DNA of 64,000 nucleotides from Oncomelania hupensis (lineage: Eukaryota > Mollusca > Gastropoda > Littorinimorpha > Pomatiopsidae), in contig CM072515.1 of the NCBI GenBank assembly GCA_036898135.1, positions 51,029,595 through 51,093,594 of the forward strand, read 5' to 3'. Below the pieces are notes generated by a model. It was not told the origin of the DNA, ran no database searches, and saw only the letters and a list, made by a program, of their open reading frames with translations. A program made the translations under genes and the position numbers. Of the stretch, positions 25,562 through 36,100 are shown in pieces; position 1 is the first letter of the stretch; the number at the start of each line of letters is the position of its first letter.

Positions 25562-26410
25562 AACAGTTGTCTGGGTGTCAGACAAAGCGCCCAAAAGCTG
25601 CAAGTGAGCGATTCCAGTGGCTCAAGTTAAATCCTGTATTGGCCAGCACCTTGATTGATTGATTGATTGATTGTTGCTTTAGGTCCAGCGGACTCTTCCG
25701 AGCCAAATCAGGACCGGACAATCCCCGATCCGCATAAAAGATCTGCTGAAACAACCCTAGTGGGAAAATTGAATGCCCTCCACCGGCCAGTCACTTTACA
25801 ATAAAGACATCCCACGCAGGGGACGGCTGAGGCTTTACCCCAACTACTCGAACCCCCGATTACAAAACCAAAATAGAATACAAACATCATTATAAATCAT
25901 CAACAAAACACATACATATAAAATGCCTATATTGCTAAATAATAACATCATAGGAAGCCCTAGTGACCACCCGGCAGAAAGCGTCCAACACTCCCAAGCT
26001 GATCCAACAGACCTCATACACAAACAAGGAGTCTTGTCCAGGAAGAGTTTTCAAGAAAAAAGGTAGGCCACTGATCCAGCGAAGAAGAAGATAGTATAGC
26101 AGAGTGATAGGACAGAGCAGGAATGGGAAAGAGTAAATGAGGAAGACGGCGACAGTGGGAATTTAAAGCACTAAATTTCCATAAAGTGGGGATACTATTT
26201 ATACTGAAACCCCCGGCACTCCAACGGGGGTACTGTTGCCGCAGTGAATCGGTCTTGCCTACAAAGGAAAGACAGGTTTTCAACTGGGGCTTTCACTTTT
26301 CCCTTTATAGGTTAGAACAATCTACAGTGGCAAGATTGCTCATGACCCCAAGGGGTGCCAGCACCTTGAGCAGCTCTTGAGCTGGAAAACCGTTAAATAA
26401 AAACGATTCA
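25562..26410 (+). mobile_element. Family 2 SINE split by a family 1 insertion
   Basis: The left half (25562-25654) has GTTGTCTGGGTGTCAGAC and the B-box-like CTCAAGTTAAATCCTG. The right half (26357-26410) continues with GCACCTTGAGCAGCTCTTGA and GCTGGAAAACCG plus an A-rich tail. The two halves join in phase once the family 1 element and one target copy are removed, so the SINE is the older insertion. Confidence 0.85.
25655..26356 (-). mobile_element. Family 1 retroelement, long subfamily (copy C)
   Basis: Flanked by a 13-bp target duplication GCCAGCACCTTGA (25642-25654 and 26357-26369). Reverse oriented. The 3' tail is (TTGA)n at 25655-25672 on the plus strand, and the 5' end reads ACCCCTTGGGGTCATGAGC on the minus strand. 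It encodes the longest form of the family's small frame (89 codons, 26283 down to 26014). Length 702 bp. Confidence 0.9.
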
Positions 26411-26980
26411 ATAATAATAAATAAGTAAATAACAAGACCTTTTGTATTCACAACACATTGAGTGAATTATTTTTTTCACTTCTAGTTCTAAGTGTAAATT
26501 AGTTAACTTTGGTTGGACTAGTATCCAGAACTATTTGGAATGTTCAAAGCGATAATCCTATATACAGGTATAAATATTTTTGGCAACTAGAACTGTATAA
26601 AAACATTTTTTTTTTAATCAGACAAGCAAATCCAATCTTAATACTAGAAGGGGATTTGCAAGTATGATTTGTAGTAAGCAAATATAATGCTAGAAACAGA
26701 AAATAGAATTACATAAGGTGGTTGCTGCAGCTATCCCTCACCATGGCATTCGTTACATTAGTATAAAACTTTCATAGCACAATCTCTCGCTCAGTTGTCA
26801 CTCATCAGGTATGGGGAGCGGAGAGGATAAAAGTGTCACTGGAGAGAATTAACAAATGCATAAAATGGCATTTGAAGTTCAATGAGTGAGATTTGGATGG
26901 AGATAATCCTGTCGAAAGTTCAAACCCTAATGTTAGGTGTGGACATCAACAAAAAGAAAGACAGTTATAGTTATTTCTTA

Positions 26981-27190
26981 CAGGATCCAGTGGACTGCAA
27001 AGAGCTGAATCAGGATCACAAAATCAAGACCACAACTTGGCTGAAAGAGGACTCACCCCTGATGTGCATAAATGATCTGCTGAAACAACCCCATTGGTAA
27101 CACTGAAGGCACTCCACCAGCCGGTCACTTTACAAAAAAGGCATCCCATGCATGGGAAATACTATAATTTATCGAACCCCAGTTTACAAA
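26981..27190 (-). mobile_element. Family 1 retroelement, 3' fragment (copy D)
   Basis: Matches only the 3'-terminal 200 bp of the family (GGATCCAGTGGACTGC at its left end; TTTACAAAAATAAAAT at its right). It shares the extra ACAACTTGGCTGAAAG segment with copy A, supporting an older, separate subfamily. Confidence 0.7.
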
Positions 27191-29690
27191 AATAAAATTA
27201 ATAAAAACAGGTTAGGGGGTTTATGCATGATATTAACACCAAACACATGATATACAATAAAATATGTTAACTCTGAATCGGTGCATGATTGTGAAATACC
27301 ATTATCAGCAGTCAAAATGAAAGACCCGAATTACCTCCCCTCCTCCAAATCACACAATGATACAGCAAGTTAGGTGTCCCCAAAATTGGAGACAGTTTTG
27401 TTGATTTCATATCTCCGGTCTACATTAATCGATCGTACTTGTCAACATGACTGGCAACCATCAAGCGTTTTTCTACATGTCTAAACTATTTTCAGTTAGT
27501 GGCAAAACATGTGTCTGAATGAACAAAGGGTGATTATTGTCATTTTTCAAATGGGCTGTCATTTTCCTTCATTGCGGTGAAGAAATAAGTCCCAGACAAG
27601 TATAATTACAAGTTGCTGATGACAATCCACGAACCTGTGGACACAGGACTACAAAATGGATAGCTAAAACATATTGCAAAATATATCTGAAAACTTACAA
27701 AGAAAAAAAGAAAGTATCGCATAGACACAAGAAGGTAGAATAATTTCGTCATCAATCTATTATGATGTCTGGGAAGCATATAGTTTCCATAATTGGGAGT
27801 TTACTACAAATGGAGACACCTACCAATGTAGTACCCATACCTCAACCAATTTAGTTTTTTTTTTAAATAGAAACATGAAAACTAGGCGATACATTGTAAT
27901 TTAAAAATAAAAAGGTGCCAGTATCTCGAAAAATAAAATATATACCCAGGTAAAAACATCGATTTTATATGCGCTATTGGTGTAGATGAGACAGATACCA
28001 CTGGAAAACCAGCACACACAGCCCTATGCATACAAATGCACATAATTATATGTGTGTGTGAGCGCAGACACACACACACACACACACGTAAATGTATGTA
28101 CAAACACACCCATACTTACACATATACAATCACAAACATCTGGAGGACCAAACTGTGTGTGCACTGAACACTTGTAGAACTTGGATGAAATGGAGACCCA
28201 AAACCAAATTATGATACAGCAACAAAACATTGTTTTAATTATTTTAGATGCCCTCAGTGGAGATAAAAATCATCACCACTACCATTATTAAAAAAGTTAA
28301 AATCAAAATTAAAACCGTATAATTAATTAAAAATGAGATCTTGCATCAAAAAGCAAAAACTATTACCGTCATAAAAATTAAAAGCAATTTACTTTTGAAA
28401 AATCAAAACAAATGAAAGCTGTCAAAATAAAAATAGATTAACATAAGACCTTGCGTCAATAAAACTGCAAGATATGCTGTTTTACATGAGATGTGTATGA
28501 AATGTCAACAATAAAATCTGTATACATTGTTATCACACAATACCTGCAAAGCACCATCTGACAATATAACAAAATAAGCTACATGTGCAACCAGCAATGC
28601 CCCAAAAGTGTAGATTTCATGTTCATATAACAAATAATGTAGTTTTGCTAAATGTTCACAGAAATACAAGTAAAAAGTTTCCCATAACTTTTCAGTCTTA
28701 CGTAAAACAGGTGTTGGGGAACTCCTTTTTCTCAGAGCTAGCTTCTTGAGAACCGCGCCTATCTCATTGGTTTATCTTCCCTGGTTCTAACAAGAGACAA
28801 GCAGCCACTCCCACTATAAGCTGAATTAGTTGCTCTATCAAAATAAATATTGTCCCAAAACACACCGGTATTGAGCAAAGAGTAAACAAGCAGTACCATT
28901 GTTGTGAACACTATGGTCTCCGTGTAGATTGCACCATAACAGGAACTTTAACACTCTCGTGATATATATTTGATTATTCCTATGTTGTTGAAAGCACCAG
29001 TTCTTTGCTTTACTAATAGGGAGGAGGTGGAGGGTGAGAGTGGTATGGGTGGGAGGAAATGCTACTCTAAGACTTGCAAGGAGACCATACTATATCTTCA
29101 GTCTAAATGATAGACATATTACTTTTAATTATGCAAAAACACCTGATGAGATCAAGTTCAAGTTTGCACTTAGTAGGGAATATAATGCTGTAAATGTAAC
29201 AAAACAACTACATGACTGATCTTACCACTTGGTGAGCTTCACAATAAATAAGCATTGAGCAATAGATTAATTCCTCTTGTACACACTGATTAAAACAAAT
29301 ATAGTTTTACCTTGGGAAGAAAATTACAGCAGTAAATCATAACATCTGATTACAATCTTGATACACTACTTGAGCATTAGTAAATAAGCAATGAGCAAAT
29401 GGCAATACATTCCTAAATCTTGCGGTATACACTGATTCAGATTCAAGCTTGTATGTTGAAAATGGTGTGAAATTAAAGCAGGGTATCAGTATACTTGATC
29501 ACAATCTTGATAAACTACTTCAACTTATTTGTAAAAAGAATTTTGAGCTTCAACTTAAAAAAAAAAAAAAAGAAGTATTGAGCAACTTGCAGTAAGTTTT
29601 TTTTCTAAATATTTTAACTATTTATTCAGGAGATCCAATTTATTTGTACTGTCAGTCAAAATGACTGGTTAGTGTACTTCAGGTAAATGC
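27191..29690. other. Intergenic spacer, nothing recognised
   Basis: AT-rich, about 2.5 kb, with a short (CA)n at 28062-28089. No supportable coding exon on either strand. It separates the family 1 fragment from the 3' end of the minus-strand armadillo gene. Confidence 0.4.
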
Positions 29691-29691
29691 T

Positions 29692-29697
29692 TTTATT
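29692..29697 (-). promoter_or_regulatory. Candidate polyadenylation signal AATAAA
   Basis: TTTATT on the plus strand, about 270 bp past the stop of the armadillo-type gene. A second hexamer lies at 29621-29626. Either could end the 3' UTR. Confidence 0.45.
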
Positions 29698-29966
29698 GGT
29701 TGACTTTCCTCACCGCATGGCTAAAATACACAAACATGCATGGTGGACTGTGAGAAGAACTTCGTCAATTCATAAATAATAGATGTGGATCGTTGCCCGA
29801 AGTACAGGTTCTACACATTATACTGAAGCCGAAAGCACAGTTGAAATCAATAAGCGTGCACCTGCCATGGAATTGAAAGTTCGGTTTTTCAATGCTATCT
29901 CAATGATTCACTGCATATATAGCCTCTGTCATTCAGTGCGTAGTCTTTGAATGACTGGGATTGCTG

Positions 29967-32678
29967 TCAGTTATGCATAAACTGCTGTAGCACTTCAACC
30001 ACCTTGTCTTCCTCTTGCCAACGATTCATGATCTAAAAGAAAAGGACATAAAAAAAAAAAAAATGATATTAGAATATTTTCTCCCATTTAAACTGAAATT
30101 ACCTCCCTTCCCACATATAATTACCAAAAGTAGTACGGACTGACGCAAATGCAGTATTTCATTTTTAATTAAATATGTGAATATTATTAGCACATAGGCT
30201 GAATAATGTTTAATAATCGTTCAAAAGAAAAATATTTCTAAACGAAATGCAGCTGATTTATCTAGTACCACATATAACTAGAAGTACAAAGGCCATGTCA
30301 CTCACATGCTCCTTATGGAACTTGCAATATATAACATGAAATTGAGTGCCCAGAAGAAACAAAAACAAAACGGTGGCATTAAAATGCAAAAGTAATACTG
30401 ATTTTTATCTTTCCATGCTCTTAATCTTGAGATGACCTTGACCTCCTGCTCCTCAATACATGTATTATTTATAAAATTAAAAAAACTACAGCCAAAGTTG
30501 TATTTTGCCCAAAAAGGTGACCTTGAGATGACCTTGACCTTTACCGAATTTGATCTTTGGATGACATTGACCTTCACGTAACCTCTCATCATCATGTATG
30601 ATCAAATAACCCAATGTTGTTGCATACTATGGGTTAAATAGAACCATTCCACTCTACGATAACCTATTTTTTGTATGTTTTCTGCAAGGCCTAAAATGAC
30701 CTTGAACTTCAAGATCAACGCAAAAATGAACATATATATATGAAAGATCAATATATCATCTCTAAGTATGAAAAGTTTGAACTTTATATCTCTCATAGTT
30801 TATAGTCAAGGTCACTTCAAAATATCTATAAGAAACCCACTTTGGACCGCTCCAGTTTCCTCTGGTGTGAGGTTGACCAAATTAAAATTTGTAATTTTTT
30901 TTTACTAACATTTGATAACCCTGTGACCTTGACCTTGAAGTGAAGTCATTCATTTTCGAGGTCTCATGGGTATGCACCATATCTTACCAAGTTTGGTTGT
31001 GATTGTTGAAATAGCTAGGCTCCAAGTACTTACCCACTTTAAAGTTTTTGCACCGACAGATGGAGGACAGATGGATGGACTGACTTTTATTTTTGATATC
31101 AGTTTTGGACTGTTCAGGACTCATCTCGCACAAATCTGCGAAAATCTTTTTTTTTTTTTTGGGAGGGGGGAGGGAGGGGGGTGGAGGGGGATAAAGGGGA
31201 GGAGGTGGAATGGGGGTGGATGAGTACATAAACTCACATATTGCTATGCATGAGTCACAAATGTAGATAATATAGTAGTAATATGAGCATGTTTTCGATC
31301 TGTGCATGTAATCCCTTTGACTGCAGGTAGTGCACCAGGCAAATAAAAGCTAAAGGATAGGGCAACTTAATTACCGCTGTCACTTAACCCATTCTAGCCC
31401 AGCTGTGTAAGGCAGCCAATTTACCTCTGGCCCAGCTGTGCACAGGCCTTTTCATACAATTTACAAGTACAGAGGTGCCAACCAGTACGGATTGACCATA
31501 TTTAATTCCGGCGAAGTGAATTAAATACGGAAATACGGTAGCTTTTATAAAAATACGGAGGAGAAGTTGCCGATCGTTTATCTTTGCCAGCGGTGCTTCT
31601 GTACCGGTTTCTGGTCTCATAATAGTACTCCTGCACTCACTAAACGTCGCTGTGTTCAACAAGCTGATTTTCATGGTGATTTTTTAGAGTAAAACAAGTG
31701 TGGTGTTCAACAAGCTGAATTTTATCGTGATTTTAGAGGACTGAAAATAGCCTTCTGTTTCAGAGGGAAGCCTGTCGTTACTTTATAGTGTCATAGGCTA
31801 GGTTTTGCGAGAAAAAAAAAATACTGACAAGTGTTAAAAAATACTGACAAACGGGTCCGGAAATACTGACAAGAAGATTAGGGGGTTGGCACCTCTGCAA
31901 GTACTGCACGAAAATACTCTATAACTTTGGTACTAAGAAGTTTTCAAAAAAATGCGTTTGTTGTTTTCTTGAATGATTCATCAGAATCATTGCTATTGTA
32001 GTTCATAATCAGCTCTGCAGCTTCTCTGGCAGAGTAGAACCATCTCTGACTTGGCATCGCCGAACAAATTAGCAAAAATGTGATCTAAATTGAACCAAAA
32101 TCAGTGAAGTATGTGTGTTTGTTGTTCACTGGAAATCGGAGAATGAGTTCAACACTTTGAAGTCAACAGTATGTGGATTAAAACTAAAAAAAAAGGACGC
32201 GTTCACTAGCATTGCTCTCACCTTGCAGATAAATCCATGTTTGGTCAGTTATGATTAGGCTGCATTGTACAGATTTATCTGTGTTTTGGATAGAATGAGT
32301 TAAACAAATAACACTACTAGCCTGTCAAGTTTCTTACATGATTCCAAATATCTTTAGATGAACTGACGATGTCAAAGACAGGGGTTTCATTCCTGAATCG
32401 AATGACAGGAGCAGACGAAGGTCGAATTTTCCTTTTTCCTTCACCAGCTGAGACATCTATATGGGCTGCAGAAGTTAAAAAAAAGTTATGGTGATCATTG
32501 ACAATTTTGCTGCCAAAGTGGATCGAGTTGCACTGGTATAACTATTTGCCAGGCTCACGATTGTAAAAAAAATTACAAAAGGTTCTAGCGTGAACAGGAT
32601 TAGAAATAGCTGGATAATACTTATACATTTCTGTAAGGTAACTTAATTTTTTACATGAATGTGCTATTTGGGAATTTT

Positions 32679-32768
<90 letters not shown>

Positions 32769-33043
32769 CTTATAAACCATTGCTTCTGGGCACCTTAAAA
32801 GTCACCAACCGGTCATTTGGGTACCCGGCTTTGGATCTGGGGACCCGGCCGGGTCCCCGGATCCAAGGCGGCTCCCAGAAAACGACGATTAGGGTAAGGC
32901 AGTGCCTCGACGATTAGGGTAAGGCAGTACCTCGACGATTAGGGTAAGGCAGTGCGCTCGAAACGGGTTAGGGTTAGGGTTAGCGGTCCGTCTACAAGTG
33001 ATAAATTACATGCAATTATAGTGGGGGTACCCAAAAGCAAGGG

Positions 33044-33126
<83 letters not shown>

Positions 33127-36100
33127 CCAATTTTAGCGCATAAATCAGCTGTTAGAGCATGTGGCTGGGATGGGGTGGGCCATGGGAGCGGCCACCCTCC
33201 AACGAAAAGTTAGGGTTGTCATACCTCTTATGAATGTTAAACAGCTAACGTTCCTAGCTTTCTAATCGGGGTGTATTTGTGTTGCTGACCGTTTAACTGT
33301 ACTGAGGAAAAAAAAAAAACCTTAACAATGATGATGATGAGAAATTATGCCATTGGCATATTTTGTTACACTATTGTATGGTGAGATAAGTCTTCATAGG
33401 CAGTCAAGTGGTTAAGATTAATGATTCATATGAGTGAATAGACCCATTGCCGTTGGAGTCAAGCACAGACAGATTACTACTAGCGTATGGAGGCAGTCAG
33501 CACAGCATGGCCAAAGAAGTGACGTGACCCTTATCTGAGTATCATAAAGACTGAATTGAACTGAACTCCTCCAAATGGCTACAATAGTATATTATTATGG
33601 CAGTGATGTGATCTTTAACTTTTTCTATTGAGCCATACCTCTGTTAATGGCGACCAGTGTAACTCTGGCTTCCTGCTGAATGGTGGGAGTGGAACGTCGC
33701 GTCAGCGCCACAAGGACTGTGTGACCATTGTGGTGAGAAAACAGCTGTTTAAGACGTGGGTCCCCCAGCACTAGCATTTTCATCACTCGTAAGGCTGTTG
33801 AGACACAAAAGCTGTAACATCACATTAATTGAGGTTTGCCTGGCACGCGAATCAATTGCACCTACTTGCTGCTCCAGGCAAGAGTCCCCAACATAACATC
33901 TTCACCACGCTACAATACATATTTTGTAAGAAAAAGATATGATTTACAATTTTAGAAATAACAGCTTTTATGCAAACAACAACAACAACAACAACTCACC
34001 ACAACAACAACTCACCAGTTATCTCCAGCTCTTCCTTGTCCTCATTGACACGAATGAAGTCCAGCAGTTTGGGAACCACGCTGAGCTTGGACAGCTGCAT
34101 ATGGATGTCGGGAGTCGCTTTCTTGACCAGGTCGTAAAGAAACCGCAAGCTGTACTGACGGACTCGAAGCGATGGGACAAACAAGTCGCGAATAGCTTGG
34201 GTCCCACACATATCAATCGCTTCTTGCACACAGCGTGCATTGATAGGTTCTCCCAGCATGATCGGTCGCACAGTTTTCTTTGGCTTTTGTAGAGGGGAGA
34301 TTGGGGGAGTGAGAGGGGTGGACAAGGATGAGCTGGCGTCTGCAATAAATCCACACTGGAAATAGTACATGTGAAATTTTTGGATGCACAACATTCTTCA
34401 ATATTTGTCTCTCTTAAAGATAGCATGGGGGGATTTTTATTTCAAAAACAACATGTTTGAAATCCCAGTTGGCAGAAGTTGGTGCTTACATCAAAGAAGA
34501 ACATTAGAGTTTATGACATATGGCAACATCCAATGATAAGTCCTGGTCAAATGCAATGCTTGTTTTTGCTACCAACTGAAGCACTAACAAACACACACTT
34601 AAGTTTTAATCTTCAAATTTAAAAACATAAATTAAGATCAAGGCGCAGTTATACATAAACCTGCATTCTACACAGAAAGGTAAAATAAACTATTGCCTAA
34701 AATCTGCTTTAGTAATAGAAAATGTGAAGCAACTGAAGCAAAATAAGACTGTAAAGGTATTCTTACTAGGGGTCGTGCTCTAACAAAGCCATTCATTATT
34801 GTTTTTATTATTATTATACATTACAAACACAGAGAATGATATTACATTGCACACAGACTAACCATGCAGAGACTGTACCCTGCCTTCAGTCGAATCCAGT
34901 TCACTCTTCTCTTCATCTTTTTTCTCTTCCAAAAGATGGAATAAGGAGATGTCTTTCTGGGTGGAAATCCTCATCACCGAAGCACTGATTGTGCTAGATA
35001 CTTTGGGAGAAGAACAGCAATGTTAATATAAATAAAATTCTGCTTTAAAAAAAAAATTTTAACAAAAAAAGACTACATTTATATTAAAGCACAGAATAAA
35101 AATTAATATACAGTGAAGACAGAAACGACCAAAACGTCCGTACAGCAGATAATCAGTACAGTAATATTCTAATAACCAAGAGAAATGAGTTATGCTTGTC
35201 TTGATTATAAAGAAGAAACTGTTTCTTGAATGGTAATAAAATCAGTTTTGCTGATAAGAAAATATATGAAACAAGTAACAATCTCTAAGAAAGCTACATT
35301 GGAACCTCCGGTATCCGTCTCTCTTGTATACGACTCTCTCGGTTATGTAACCTAAAAACTTCTGACAGATTCACTTACAATAATAATTGACCTCTGGTAT
35401 GCGACAACCTCGTTTATGTGACCAGCGACCGTGTCTTAAGCCCTTTATACAAACGTCTTAGGCAATTTAAAAGAGATATCAGCTAATTGAAAGTGATTGA
35501 AAGAAGTTAAAAGGGGGATAGTTGTTTGTCTATTGCTAGAAGTTTAGACTTTGGGAAGACCCAAATTCAGCTTATCATAAAGGATAAACAATTATGACTA
35601 CATACCTCTCCGACCCTGACACCCCCTTCCACCGCCCTCCCTATTTCCGACATAAGACCAACTCGGCCTCTATTATAAGACCGTTTTTTTCTCTGATTTT
35701 GGACGGTCTTATACCGGGGGTTCCACTGTAATAAATTGGGTATCAAAATCTGCAGCGAAATTGTAATTGCGATCATCTACATTTTTTATATGATTAAAAG
35801 CACTAAACAAGAATACAAGAATACACATTGTACTGTATTACACCAACATGGTTTAGGGGAAGCTGTGGAAACAAGTTCTATTTCTGAAGCAAGAGTCTTA
35901 AGACTTAAAGCCTCCTGTATAATGGAGGCTGAAGAAGGTCGCATTTTCTTCAAAGCCTTGCTGATGATCTTCTCTGATTTTCTGGCATGTATGTCGCAGC
36001 CTGCTGAATTTGGCCTGTAACATAATTAGGAATTTTTTTTACAGATAAAAAAGCCAAAACACAGTTGAAGATTAAAGAAAAGTAGATAAATTATTATAAA

